Shown: positions 1-8,884 of the stretch, piece by piece
Numbering within the stretch: the first letter of the stretch is position 1
How the letters are laid out: every line of letters starts with the position of its first letter
Source of the DNA: Leifsonia sp. AK011
Lineage (GTDB): Bacteria > Actinomycetota > Actinomycetes > Actinomycetales > Microbacteriaceae
Assembly (NCBI RefSeq): GCF_013410945.1
Contig: NZ_JACCCH010000001.1
Location: forward strand, 310,001 to 374,000
Direction of reading: 5' to 3'
DNA: 64,000 bases
Notes under the pieces: model-generated
Databases searched by the model: none
Seen by the model: only the letters and a program-made list of their open reading frames with translations
Told to the model about the DNA's origin: nothing
Made by a program: the position numbers and the translations under genes

Positions 1-420
1 ACCGACTCTCCTGACACTGCCGACGACCTGCGCATCGCCGTGATGCGCCTCGCCCGGCGCATGCGCATCGAGCGCGTCGACGGGGATGTCACGGACGGCC
101 AGCTCTCCGTACTCTTCGTGCTCGCCAAGCACGGGCCGCAGACCGCCGGTGCCCTCAGCGAGCACGACCGCGTGAGCGCACCGTCAATGACGCGCACCGT
201 GAGCGCGCTCGTCGATGCCGGCCTCGTGTCGCGCACCGCGGCACCCGACGACGGGCGCAAGGTGCTCGTCGACCTCACCGAGACGGGACGACGGATCGTC
301 ACCGAGACGCGGGAGCGTCGCATCGCCTGGTTCACCCGACAGCTCGAGAGCCTCAGTGCCGATGAGCAGCGCACACTGTTGGCGGCAACACCGATCATCC
401 GCGCGCTCGCCGACTCGTGA
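1..420 (+). CDS. MarR family transcriptional regulator (5' end outside window)
   Basis: Winged-helix DNA-binding repressor of the MarR family. The frame is open from base 1, so the N-terminus lies upstream; the GTG/ATG codons at 40-45 are probably internal. The visible protein carries the MarR core: a DGQLSVLFVLAKHG helix, recognition-helix region SAPSMTRTVSALVDAGLVSR and the wing with PDDGRKVLVDLTETG. It overlaps the next gene by 4 nt (GTGA), so both are translationally coupled and the protein probably controls the MFS exporter downstream. The ligand cannot be read from the sequence. Confidence 0.9.
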   Translation, partial: TDSPDTADDLRIAVMRLARRMRIERVDGDVTDGQLSVLFVLAKHGPQTAGALSEHDRVSAPSMTRTVSALVDAGLVSRTAAPDDGRKVLVDLTETGRRIVTETRERRIAWFTRQLESLSADEQRTLLAATPIIRALADS

Positions 421-1748
421 GCGCGATGTTCCGCAGCCTCCGGGTTGCGAACTATCGCCTGTGGTTCGCGGGAGCCCTCGTGTCGAACACGGGCGCCTGG
501 ATGCAGCGGACCGCCCAGGACTGGATCGTGCTCACCGAGCTCACCGACAACGATGCTGCCGCTCTCGGCATCACGATGGCACTCCAGTTCGGTCCGCTCC
601 TGCTGCTCATGCCGGTCGCTGGACTCATCGCCGACCGGTTCGATCGCAAGCGGGTGCTCGCCTGGACGCAGGGGGCGCAGCTCGCCCTCGCCCTGGGGCT
701 TGGCATCCTCGTGGTCACGGGTGTCGCGACGCTGCCGATCGTCTACGCGTTCGCGCTCGGACTCGGCATCGCGACGGCCATCGACGCGCCCGTGCGACAG
801 TCGTTCGTGTCCGAGCTCGTGGGGGATGCTGACCTGCCGAACGCCGTCGCGCTCAACTCGATGTCGTTCCAGGGTGCGCGGCTCGTGGGGCCAGCACTCG
901 CCGGTGTACTTGTCGCGCTCATCGGGGCCGGACCCGTCTTCCTCATCAACGCTGCGTCGTTCGCGGGCGTGCTCGCCTCGCTGTTCTTCATCCGGCGGTC
1001 ACGCCTCATCGCCGCGCCCAAGCTCGAGCGCGGTCGCGGGCAGATCCGCGAGGGACTCGCCTACGTGCGCTCGCGCCCCGACCTCGTGGTTGTGCTCACG
1101 ATCGTGTTCATCATCGGAACATTCGGCTTCAACTTCCCCATCCTCGTGTCGACGATGTCCACCGTCGAGTTCGGTGGCGGGTCTGAGCAGTTCGGCATCC
1201 TGTCGTCGGTGATCGCGATCGGCTCGCTCGTCGGCTCGCTCCTCGCCGCACGCCGTGACCGCGCACGCCTCGGCCTCGTGATCGTCGGCGCGGCGGCCTT
1301 TGGCGTCACGTGCGCGATCGGGGCGTTCTCACCGAACCTGTGGTTCTTCGGGGCGCTGCTCCTGCTCGTCGGAGCCGCCGGCCTCACCACCATGAACACC
1401 GCGAACGCCTACGTGCAGACCACGACCGACCCGGCTGTGCGCGGTCGCGTCATGGCGCTCTACCTCGCACTCTTCGCCGGGGGCACCCCGCTGGGGGCGC
1501 CGATCGTCGGATGGGCGGCGAATGAGCTGGGCCCGCGCTTCGCAGTGGGTATTGCCGCGGCATCCGGGCTCGTCGCAGCTCTTGTCGGTGTCGCGTGGCT
1601 CGTCGTCGGACGAGGGATGCGCGTTGCCAGGCAACCCGGAACGCGCTTCGGCCTCGCCCTCAGCTTCGCCCCGACGCGCGCCGAGGAGCGCGAACTCGCC
1701 ACCCAGGAGATCGCGATCGTCGAGACGACGGAGCGCCGTACCAGCTAG
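417..1748 (+). CDS. MFS transporter (DHA3/EntS-like exporter)
   Basis: Major facilitator protein of 443 aa with about 12 hydrophobic segments. The N-terminus FRSLRVANYRLWFAGALVS and the loop-2 signature IADRFDRKRVL are typical of the MFS_3/EntS-like drug and siderophore exporters. GTG start overlaps the MarR stop (GTGA). The short cytoplasmic tail is rich in charged residues. Its stop at 1746-1748 is 4 nt from the stop of the convergent CW2 gene. The substrate is unknown; coupling to a MarR regulator suggests efflux of a small toxic molecule (inference). Confidence 0.9.
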   Translation: MSAMFRSLRVANYRLWFAGALVSNTGAWMQRTAQDWIVLTELTDNDAAALGITMALQFGPLLLLMPVAGLIADRFDRKRVLAWTQGAQLALALGLGILVVTGVATLPIVYAFALGLGIATAIDAPVRQSFVSELVGDADLPNAVALNSMSFQGARLVGPALAGVLVALIGAGPVFLINAASFAGVLASLFFIRRSRLIAAPKLERGRGQIREGLAYVRSRPDLVVVLTIVFIIGTFGFNFPILVSTMSTVEFGGGSEQFGILSSVIAIGSLVGSLLAARRDRARLGLVIVGAAAFGVTCAIGAFSPNLWFFGALLLLVGAAGLTTMNTANAYVQTTTDPAVRGRVMALYLALFAGGTPLGAPIVGWAANELGPRFAVGIAAASGLVAALVGVAWLVVGRGMRVARQPGTRFGLALSFAPTRAEERELATQEIAIVETTERRTS

Positions 1749-1752
1749 CTGG

Positions 1753-3738
1753 CTAGCAGCGCGCGAAGGATGCCACCCCGGTACTCAGCGCGTTCGGGTC
1801 ACCGATGAGCGTGACATCCGACACCTGCAGTTCACCCAGCTCCGCGAGAACGCTTGCAGGCACACAGGTCGGCTTGCTCGTCAGCATCGGGATGCCAAGG
1901 GCTCCGGCACCCAGCGCGTCCGGGAAGTTCACTCCCGAGGTCAGAATGGCCTCCGGCGCACCGTCAGGCCACGCGGCACCCACGATGAGAGCTGCGGTGC
2001 TGTAGCGGTCCGCCCCGGCCAGACGCACGACGTGGCCCGGGTACAGGCCGTTCAGCTGCGACTCGATTCCGGGGCTCACCGTCGTCGGCCCACCCACGAC
2101 ACGAATGTCGGTGAGGTCGAGGCCATCGAGCAGTGCGACGGTCGCTGCATCCAGCGTGGCGTTCGCACCGTTCACGAGCACGACGACGCCGTCCTCCGCG
2201 ATCGCGGCCGGACCAGCAGCAAGCGCGTCGGGGAAGTTCGCGCCCGTCGCGATGTAGGCGGTGGTGGCGGTGGGAAAGACGTCATCGATGATCAAGCGGT
2301 TCGTCTCGTACCGGTTGGCGCCCGCGATCCGTTCGGTGCTGTGCGGGAATCCGAGGCCCTTGACGATGTCGAACACCGCAGGGGATACCGCAGTGTCGCC
2401 GCCGATGACCACGACCTCTGCTGGCTTCAGGCGTTCCAACTCGGCCTTGACGGCGGGAGACAACGACGTCGGGTTGGTGAGCAGCACCGCGCCATCGAAG
2501 TGCGCGGCGAGGGGCCCAGCGCCGAGGGCGTCAGGGAAGGCGATACCGGATGCCAGGTACACACGCCCACCGGACGTAAACGGCTCGACGCGCTGCGCGA
2601 TCTGCACGCCAGTCTCGTAGCGGTTGGCGCCAGCGATGCGGTCGGTGGAAGGCTTCGCGCCGATCGTCAGCGGGGCGTTCACGAGGAGGTATCCCTCCGA
2701 CCTGGCTCCCGCCCAGACGCGGTACTCACCCGTGGCGAGAGCAATGGGCAGGTAAACACTGCCGCTGATCTTGCCGCTGCCATCGGCGGTGAGGGTACCG
2801 AGGTTGTAGGCCTGCGCTGAAGCCGAGTGGAGCCCAATCGCTACTGTCTCGCCCGCCTCGAAACCACCGGCCGCAAGGGTGACCGCACCTCCGGGGAAGG
2901 CGGTGTCAGTGGAAGCGAGCGCAATGGATGGATCCCCGTTGGACGGTTGACCCTCTCCGGAGATGAGGAGGTACTTGCTCGAGCCGCCCGCCACGAGGGC
3001 GTCGAGCTCGTCCGAGGGACTCCATCCGGAGGGAAGTGTGACGACTGCGGTAACGGCGCCCTCGCCATCGGCAGTGACAGTCACCGGCGTCGCCGTGGCG
3101 CCAGCGAAATTCCCGTTGGCGAAGTACTTGGTGGCATTAACAAGATTGACCGCAACACTCTCACCGGGCTTGAACCCAAGGGCGTTGACGGTGACGGGAG
3201 CTCCCGCAACGAGGCCGGCCGGGGTGTACCACGTCCACGCGGTCGGGCTGTGATAGATCGTCGCCGGTGGGGTGGACCGAACGACGAGGTCCATCGACAC
3301 CGTCTGAGCCGGCCCGGACGATGGCGTGCAGGTGAGAAGCAGCTTGCCGCTCACGGGACCGGACGATCCGATCGGGAGGGGATTCCATGTTGCCGCGTCC
3401 CGGAAGGCAGCCGAACGCCCGATCCAGAGACCTTCGCCGAAGCCTGCCGTTGCGAGAGGGGTGGTGCCGCTCGGACCCTGGAACGCCCACGAGTAGCTGT
3501 ATCCGTCGCCGTATCCCGTGCCACATTCCGCGGTCTGCCCCACAAAGAAGACCGAGACCGAGCCTCCGGGCACCACCCACGGGCTCGCCAGATACACCCC
3601 GTTCGGGATGGGCTGGAGCGAAGCGGCCGTCGCGGCGTCCGTCGTGAATGCGACGCCACCGAGGGCGAGTGCTACGGAGGCGATGCCCGCGATCCAACGG
3701 GATGTGGTGCGTGGGCGAGTCGGAGTGTTGTCGGGCAA
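1753..3738 (-). CDS. Secreted protein with three C-terminal cell-wall-binding (CW2) repeats
   Basis: Exported protein of about 661 aa. I place the start at a TTG (3738-3736) because GAAGGGG lies 6 nt upstream and a proper signal peptide follows (basic TRPRTTSRW, then hydrophobic IAGIASVALALGGVAF, cleavage near ATAAS). The longer frame to 3825 adds a non-signal-like basic stretch. The middle holds Ig/PKD-like beta segments with repeated 'PGG.V...GF.PGE.V' motifs. The C-terminal third holds three PF04122-type repeats, each starting RIAGANRYET or RLAGADRYST and containing FPDALGAGP and VVVIGG. CW2 repeats anchor proteins non-covalently to wall polymers in Gram-positives. No catalytic domain is recognisable, so the function is unknown. 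The last residue is Cys, paired with a TCVP Cys in the last repeat. Confidence 0.85.
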   Translation of the reverse strand: MPDNTPTRPRTTSRWIAGIASVALALGGVAFTTDAATAASLQPIPNGVYLASPWVVPGGSVSVFFVGQTAECGTGYGDGYSYSWAFQGPSGTTPLATAGFGEGLWIGRSAAFRDAATWNPLPIGSSGPVSGKLLLTCTPSSGPAQTVSMDLVVRSTPPATIYHSPTAWTWYTPAGLVAGAPVTVNALGFKPGESVAVNLVNATKYFANGNFAGATATPVTVTADGEGAVTAVVTLPSGWSPSDELDALVAGGSSKYLLISGEGQPSNGDPSIALASTDTAFPGGAVTLAAGGFEAGETVAIGLHSASAQAYNLGTLTADGSGKISGSVYLPIALATGEYRVWAGARSEGYLLVNAPLTIGAKPSTDRIAGANRYETGVQIAQRVEPFTSGGRVYLASGIAFPDALGAGPLAAHFDGAVLLTNPTSLSPAVKAELERLKPAEVVVIGGDTAVSPAVFDIVKGLGFPHSTERIAGANRYETNRLIIDDVFPTATTAYIATGANFPDALAAGPAAIAEDGVVVLVNGANATLDAATVALLDGLDLTDIRVVGGPTTVSPGIESQLNGLYPGHVVRLAGADRYSTAALIVGAAWPDGAPEAILTSGVNFPDALGAGALGIPMLTSKPTCVPASVLAELGELQVSDVTLIGDPNALSTGVASFARC

Positions 3739-3852
3739 GGCTGACCCCTTCGGGCGGAGGAGAATGGTTGTGAACCGACAGTATCGACGCGGGCTACGCC
3801 AGCGCGACGCGTTCGGTGTGCCCAATTCAGGGGTGGAAAGGTGCCTCTTGCC

Positions 3853-4458
3853 TCACGCTGGGAGCGGCTTCACCGGGCGGCACGGGTTGCCGACCGCGAT
3901 GACGTTCGCGGGGATGTCCTTCGTCACGACGGAGCCCGCACCGATGATGCTGTTGTCGCCGATGGTCACGCCCGGCGTGATGGTGACCGAGCCGCCGAGC
4001 CACACGTTGTTGCCGATCGTCACGGGTTCTGGCAGCTCCCACCCGTCGAGGCGGCGCGGGATGTCCTGGGCGTGGTTGGGCGTGTAGATGCCGCAGCGCG
4101 GGCCGATCAGGCAGTCGCTGCCGATCGTGACCGTTCCGCCTCCGATCACGAGGAAGTCCGCGTTGATGAAAGTGCGGTCACCGATGACGAGACGCGCGCC
4201 GTAGTCGATCATGACGGGCGGCCGGAAGTCGACGCCCTCCCCGGCACCCGGGATGAGCTCGTGGAAGAGACGCTCCGCCTCGGCCTGATTGTCGTAGTAG
4301 ATCCGGTTGATCGTCGTGCAGGTGGCGTGAGCATCCCACGTCAGCTCCTGCAGTGCGGGCGACGTGCGATAGCGGATCCAGTCCCCCGCGACGAGACGCT
4401 GGAGGTCCACGTCCTCGGCGAGGAGCGCCTCGAAGCGCTCGGTACGGTTCTGGGTCAT
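3853..4458 (-). CDS. Sugar O-acetyltransferase (maltose acetyltransferase-like)
   Basis: Acetyl-CoA-dependent sugar O-acetyltransferase of the left-handed beta-helix (hexapeptide) family, 201 aa. The N-terminal Mac domain (ERFEALLAEDVDLQRLVAGD) is followed by hexapeptide repeats such as IGDRTFINADFLVIGGGTVT and the C-terminal IIGAGSVVTKDIPANVIAVG motif. The catalytic His sits in TPNHAQD. I chose ATG 4458 because GAGGAGG precedes it by 4 nt; an in-frame start at 4500 lacks this site. It ends 114 nt from the CW2 gene start. Likely cytosolic, acting on maltose or glucose-like acceptors; the substrate is inferred from the family. Confidence 0.9.
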   Translation of the reverse strand: MTQNRTERFEALLAEDVDLQRLVAGDWIRYRTSPALQELTWDAHATCTTINRIYYDNQAEAERLFHELIPGAGEGVDFRPPVMIDYGARLVIGDRTFINADFLVIGGGTVTIGSDCLIGPRCGIYTPNHAQDIPRRLDGWELPEPVTIGNNVWLGGSVTITPGVTIGDNSIIGAGSVVTKDIPANVIAVGNPCRPVKPLPA

Positions 4459-4519
4459 GACGCCTCCTCGGTATTTGTTGGCTATATCAACATAACCCAC
4501 TCACCGTCAGCGGCTGAAC

Positions 4520-5047
4520 TCAGAAGGGGAGTCGCCACCACACAACTCCGAGAATGGATGCACGCGGCACTGCACCCGACAGACCATCCGACACGTGCTC
4601 CCGAGAGTCGAGGGACACTGCCCGGTTGTCGCCGAGGAGCCACACGTGGCCCTCCGGTACGACGACATCGAACCCCGTCGCGCTCGGGTCCGAAGCATCC
4701 GCAACATATGGCTCGTCGAGTGGCTGTCCATTGAGCACGAGCGATCCGGTGTTCTTGTCACAGCAGCTGATGCGGTCACCAGCCACCGCAACCACCCGCT
4801 TGACGATGCGCTCCGGCGCACCCGCGTTCCAACCTTCCGGCGTGTGGGCGACAACCACGTCACCGCGCGAAACGGGGGCGACGGTGTTGACGAGCAGCAT
4901 CGCGCCATCCCCCGCGTAGGGGCTCATCGACGCCCCGGAGACGCGCACAGACAGGGCCGAGACATGCAGGAGAAGCAGGGCAGCGACGAAGGCAGACGCG
5001 ACAACGAGCCAGCCCGCGCGGGGGCGAGCGACGAGCTCGGCGGGCAT
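4520..5047 (-). CDS. lepB: Signal peptidase I
   Basis: Membrane serine protease (S26) that removes signal peptides outside the cytoplasmic membrane, 175 aa. A single N-terminal TM segment (about residues 13-32) precedes the catalytic SGASMSPY motif (Ser40) and the general-base motif RIVKRVVAVAGD (Lys83). The C-terminal GDNRAVSLDSR box is the conserved E motif. ATG overlaps the stop of the DUF305 gene (TGATG), so the two are co-translated. It is short for the family and may be an accessory rather than housekeeping enzyme, perhaps serving the exported proteins encoded nearby (inference). Confidence 0.93.
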   Translation of the reverse strand: MPAELVARPRAGWLVVASAFVAALLLLHVSALSVRVSGASMSPYAGDGAMLLVNTVAPVSRGDVVVAHTPEGWNAGAPERIVKRVVAVAGDRISCCDKNTGSLVLNGQPLDEPYVADASDPSATGFDVVVPEGHVWLLGDNRAVSLDSREHVSDGLSGAVPRASILGVVWWRLPF

Positions 5048-5808
5048 CAGGACATCTCCTCGATCATCCTCGTCATCGCCTCGATCTCGATCTGCTGCTC
5101 GTTGAGAATGTGCCGAGCCATCTGGATCGTGAAGTGATTGACGCCGCCGAGTACCACCTCGCGCGACATGTCGAGCGCTCCCTCGTGGTGCGGGATCATG
5201 AGCTGGAGGTACAGGATCTCCGCGTCATGCGCCGTCGCGCCTCGCAGTTCGTCGAGTTGGGTCGGGGTGAGCATCCCCGCCATGGCGACGAAGCGCCCGG
5301 GATCGGATGCATCGCCGCAGTCGACGAGCTCATCGACGTCCACCTCGGTCGCAAACCCACCCGTCGCCAACTCCGAACCGGGTTCGTGGCCGTGTGATGT
5401 GACGGGATCGTCGATCGTCTGGACAGGAGGGTTCGACCGGTACTCGGTGCGCCAGGCCTCAGTCCACGCCTCCACCGAGGTGATCTCGCGCGACTGGTCG
5501 CTCTGGACGAACTCGGCAAACTTGCGCGCGCGCTCCGACACCCCCTCTTTCGCGAGGAGGATCGCGCTCATGTCGACCGCCTGCTGGTGGTGGGGCATCA
5601 TCATCTGCGCGTAACAGAAGTCAGCGCTATTGGGGAAGACGGATGCCGGAGCCTTCGCGTCGACGGAAGACCCCTGCGCGCTTCCGAGAGAGGCCCCCCA
5701 CGCGAAGCCGGCCACGATGACGCAGACGGCGACCGCCACGATCGCGGCAACGAGTGAAACGACGCTGCGCCGCGATGGACCAGCCACAGGAGTATCAGTC
5801 TCGGTCAC
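5047..5808 (-). CDS. DUF305 (CopM-like) membrane-anchored protein
   Basis: Single-pass exported protein of 253 aa with two DUF305 halves. An N-terminal TM segment (SVVSLVAAIVAVAVCVIVAG) leads to an extracytoplasmic alpha-helical domain. The family signatures FCYAQMMMPHHQQAVDMS and LQLMIPHHEGALDMS are both present, rich in Met and His. The family is ferritin-like; the characterised member CopM binds copper. It is co-translated with signal peptidase I and lies downstream of the copper amine oxidase genes, which makes copper handling plausible. The metal is not proven by the sequence. Confidence 0.88.
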   Translation of the reverse strand: MTETDTPVAGPSRRSVVSLVAAIVAVAVCVIVAGFAWGASLGSAQGSSVDAKAPASVFPNSADFCYAQMMMPHHQQAVDMSAILLAKEGVSERARKFAEFVQSDQSREITSVEAWTEAWRTEYRSNPPVQTIDDPVTSHGHEPGSELATGGFATEVDVDELVDCGDASDPGRFVAMAGMLTPTQLDELRGATAHDAEILYLQLMIPHHEGALDMSREVVLGGVNHFTIQMARHILNEQQIEIEAMTRMIEEMS

Positions 5809-5916
5809 GGGATCTCCTCGATGGTGTGCGCCACTGCCATTCGGCGCGCGGGTAGTTCAGGCTGCGATGGTTCGCAGTGGTACGTATTTGCTCGCCGGAC
5901 GGTGCCGGCGGATGCG

Positions 5917-5952
5917 CTGGGTGCCCACCTCAAGAGCGAGGTGGGCACCCAG
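5917..5952 (-). terminator. Perfect 15-bp hairpin after the amine oxidase gene
   Basis: Arms 5917-5931 and 5938-5952 are perfectly complementary (CTGGGTGCCCACCTC) around a 6-nt loop. It lies 15 nt beyond the stop of the copper amine oxidase gene on the minus strand and has no U-tract. It is probably an intrinsic-type terminator that separates the oxidase from the DUF305/lepB pair. Confidence 0.7.
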
Positions 5953-5966
5953 TGGTTCCTTTGGCG

Positions 5967-7844
5967 CTAGCTTGCGACCGTGCCGTGGGAACCTTCGAAG
6001 CGTCGGCGAACGGCTGCGGCGATCGCCAGCGCGCCCCCGAGGAGCAACAGGAGCGCCGACGACGTAACGAGCACACCCGCCTGCGTTCCCGTGTTGCCGA
6101 GCTGACCGAACACAAGTGCCGGGGCGGCGGGCCGCTCAACCTGGAACGAGCTGCTGACGGTCACGCCCGAGGGGCTGGTGAGTTCCACCCGGTGTGAGCC
6201 CTCTGTGGCATCGAGGGGCACCGTGAAGGTGAACTCGACTGCGCCGAAGCTGTTCGCGTTGTAGCTGCCGAGGGCGACGGGTGTGGAGTGCATGGTCGCC
6301 GTCACCGTCTCACCGGACTCGAATCCACTGCCGGTGACCGTGATGGACGACCCGGGCGTTGCCGTGGTCCGTGACAGCGCCACACCAGCAGTCGGCGACC
6401 CGGTACCCGGATCTGGCGTTCCACTGGGGGTCGGGGTAGGAGTGGGCGTTGACGTGGGCGGTGCCGTTGGGGTTGTCGTCGGAGTCGGAGTCGGCGTGGG
6501 CGTCGTCGGGGTGTTGATGCGACCGACGTTTCCGTTGACGTACTCTCGCTGCTCCGGGATGACCGGCGACTGCGCACTGAAGTCACGCGGATAGAGCGTG
6601 AAGCCCTGCCAGTGGATCGGCATCGGGCTCTGGTCCTCGTCGCGAACGATGTGGTGGAAGCCGACGTTCACCCAGGCGACCGGGTCGGTGAGCGTTTCGG
6701 CGTCGCTCACGTACTGCGGCACACCAAGATCAGCGCTCGAGGGGATGAGGTTGTGCGATGCGAAGAGCTCATCAGCCTGGAGCTGGGTGAACGCCACGTC
6801 GTAGCTCGTCTCCGGGTTTGCGGCGTAGATGCTCCCCGCACTCGGGATGATCTCGTACGAACGCGCGTGCCCGTCCGCGTTGAGACTCGTGTCGTTGACG
6901 ACCCGCCAGATGCGCCGGGAGTCCTTGGTGAACATCCCCTCCGTCTCAATGGGCGTCACCTCGGTGCGCAACATTGCCCCGCGACGGCCCATGGTTCCCG
7001 TGAGGTCGGAATCGAACTGTTCGACCCGCTGGGCACCGCCGCCACCGACGCCGAAATCGACCCGGTAGATCGCGCTGTGGTAGTGGGACACGGCATAGTC
7101 GTTGGCGCCGACGCCGATGGGCCAACCATAGTTGTCAACATCGTCCGGACCGATGCCGTACGTCGATAGGCCTGCCTGGTCATCGACGTAATCGCTCGGG
7201 GCGAGGTCACCCGTAGCCCCCAGACGAACATCGATCTCGCCGTCGTCTGAGAAGCGGAACTCGGTCTCATACTCGTACCAGTCGACCTTGGCGATGTAGT
7301 TGAGGACGAGGTCGGTGCTCTGCGCCGAGAACAGCAGGCCATCGTCGGCGTTGCCGCCCCAACGGGACTCCTTGGCGTTGTAGGCGAGCCCAGCGTCCTC
7401 CTCCGTGACACACAACACGTCAGTGGAGGGACGGCTCTCGCTCAGGTAGGAGCTACGAATCTCGCCCTTGGGGCACTGGGTCGTTGTCATCTTCTGCCCA
7501 TAACGGCCGCCGAAGCCGTACGAGGTGATGTCGTTCCACTCGTTGAAACCGGTGTCGTAGGGCACGTTGAGCTGCGCAATGGCGAGCGAGTCGAGCACGA
7601 CGATCGGTGTCGCATCGTTCTTGCCCTTGTACGCCACCTTCTCCACGACAAGTCCCTTGTAGGTGTCCACGCGCCAGCAGAGCTGCCAGGTCGCACCCGA
7701 GGTGAGCGTCTTCGAGACGAGCGAACTTCCGTTACACGCGGCCTCGGTCGGGGTTTGAGCGGCGTTCGCTGGTGCCGCGATTCCGCCGACGAGTGCGGCC
7801 GCGAGGATCGCCGCTCCCGTCAGCATGCTGATGGTCCTTCTCAT
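5967..7844 (-). CDS. Copper amine oxidase-like catalytic protein, surface-anchored
   Basis: Secreted protein of 625 aa. Signal peptide at 1-29 (cleavage near ANAAQ). Residues ~30-440 resemble the catalytic domain of copper amine oxidases, which oxidise primary amines to aldehyde, ammonia and peroxide. Copper-ligand candidates are His254 and His256 (SHYHSAIYRVDF) and His397/398 (GFHHIVRDEDQSPMP). Asp105 (NEWNDITSYGFG) is the likely catalytic base. The TPQ-precursor site aligns to Tyr190 in DWYEY, where the usual Asn is Trp. A Pro/Thr linker (~445-480), an Ig-like domain (~485-570), LGNTG at 582-586, a hydrophobic segment and RRR follow, which is a sortase-type sorting signal. ATG 7844 starts the signal peptide; N2/N3 domains are absent here but seem to be encoded by the gene 19 nt upstream. 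Confidence 0.78.
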   Translation of the reverse strand: MRRTISMLTGAAILAAALVGGIAAPANAAQTPTEAACNGSSLVSKTLTSGATWQLCWRVDTYKGLVVEKVAYKGKNDATPIVVLDSLAIAQLNVPYDTGFNEWNDITSYGFGGRYGQKMTTTQCPKGEIRSSYLSESRPSTDVLCVTEEDAGLAYNAKESRWGGNADDGLLFSAQSTDLVLNYIAKVDWYEYETEFRFSDDGEIDVRLGATGDLAPSDYVDDQAGLSTYGIGPDDVDNYGWPIGVGANDYAVSHYHSAIYRVDFGVGGGGAQRVEQFDSDLTGTMGRRGAMLRTEVTPIETEGMFTKDSRRIWRVVNDTSLNADGHARSYEIIPSAGSIYAANPETSYDVAFTQLQADELFASHNLIPSSADLGVPQYVSDAETLTDPVAWVNVGFHHIVRDEDQSPMPIHWQGFTLYPRDFSAQSPVIPEQREYVNGNVGRINTPTTPTPTPTPTTTPTAPPTSTPTPTPTPSGTPDPGTGSPTAGVALSRTTATPGSSITVTGSGFESGETVTATMHSTPVALGSYNANSFGAVEFTFTVPLDATEGSHRVELTSPSGVTVSSSFQVERPAAPALVFGQLGNTGTQAGVLVTSSALLLLLGGALAIAAAVRRRFEGSHGTVAS

Positions 7845-7863
7845 GTGATTGTGTCTTCCCTGT

Positions 7864-8673
7864 CTAGTTGATCTCGAGAACGGTCTGCTGCGTGAGGTTG
7901 ATGGCGATGCCCGTTGTGGGGAGGTACGTGCCATCCGGTGTCTGAACGAGGAGCATGAGGCATCGGTCGACGCCGCACTCCTCCGCGCCGATGCTTCCTG
8001 GCGTGGCCACGAACGATGACGCGTTGTAGGTGGTCTGCGATGGATCGGTGAGCTTGGTGCCCTCCGTCGCGAAGAACGCCTGCTTGACGACCTCCGAGAC
8101 AGGGCTGTCGAGGAGCAACTCGTACGCCTCGTCCACCTCGGATTGGGCGGGCGGCGGCTGAACCGAGGATGCCGCCTCCGCGAGCTCGACGACACCGGTG
8201 CTCACGTTGACGATGTAGCGCATCGTCTTGTTGTCGGAGTAGCTGTAGTAGACGACCTCGAATCGCCGCGCATCATCCGTGTAGGCCTCGGGTTCGGAGA
8301 TCGTCGTCGAGAGATAGACGGGCTTGCGCCCGTCGTCGCCCGTAGCGGCGACGAACGAGGGATCGAGACTCGCGAGCGAGCGAGCGTACGCGACCTCGTC
8401 GTTGGTGAGGGGGTCGCGGGGCAAACCGACAACGCCTGGCACCTCGAGCGTCGCCTCGCTGGCGACCGATTCGGGCGAGTCAGTCGCGTTCGACTCGGGC
8501 TCGATCACGGCCGCTTGTTCCTTGCGCGCCTCCTCGTCGCCGTGGACAACCATCGTGGTGGCGACGGTGAGCACGACGGCAGCACCCGCGAGGCACGCCG
8601 CTGCCGCGATGACGTAAACCTTGAGTGGTGCGCGTTGAAGGAATGCTGATGGTGGACTTCCGGAGATCTTCAT
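7864..8673 (-). CDS. Membrane-anchored protein resembling copper amine oxidase N2/N3 domains
   Basis: 269 aa from ATG 8673 (AGAGAGACAGG upstream). A TM anchor at ~18-43 (VYVIAAAACLAGAAVVLTVA) is followed by an acidic linker and an extracytoplasmic alpha/beta domain. The pattern LTNDEVAYARSLASLDPSF, RRFEVVYYSYSDNKTMRYIV, VQPPPAQSEVDEAYELLLDS matches the two small N-terminal domains (N2, N3) of copper amine oxidases by my reading. The gene ends 19 nt before the catalytic gene and would be co-transcribed with it. One Cys pair (EECGVDRC) may form a disulfide. The assignment rests on pattern recognition, not on a search. Confidence 0.6.
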   Translation of the reverse strand: MKISGSPPSAFLQRAPLKVYVIAAAACLAGAAVVLTVATTMVVHGDEEARKEQAAVIEPESNATDSPESVASEATLEVPGVVGLPRDPLTNDEVAYARSLASLDPSFVAATGDDGRKPVYLSTTISEPEAYTDDARRFEVVYYSYSDNKTMRYIVNVSTGVVELAEAASSVQPPPAQSEVDEAYELLLDSPVSEVVKQAFFATEGTKLTDPSQTTYNASSFVATPGSIGAEECGVDRCLMLLVQTPDGTYLPTTGIAINLTQQTVLEIN

Positions 8674-8884
8674 CTGACCTGTCTCTCTTCGGACTGGATG
8701 TGTGCGCACACCCCCGATGGTGTGCGGGAGGGCCGAGGTGCGCTTGCTGAGTGGAGACGACTATGGCAAACGGGTATTGCATCGAAATATCCGTCCCTGA
8801 GACACCGTCACCGGGCGTGCACCACCTTGCGAAACACTCACGAAATCTGTCGGGATGCGGCCATGCATTCCGGAACAGGCGAGA

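Noticed and set aside
3739-3825. N-terminal extension of the CW2 protein to an upstream start at 3825
   Set aside because: The extra residues are strongly basic and aromatic, precede a normal signal peptide, and a TTG with a good ribosome-binding site lies right before that peptide.
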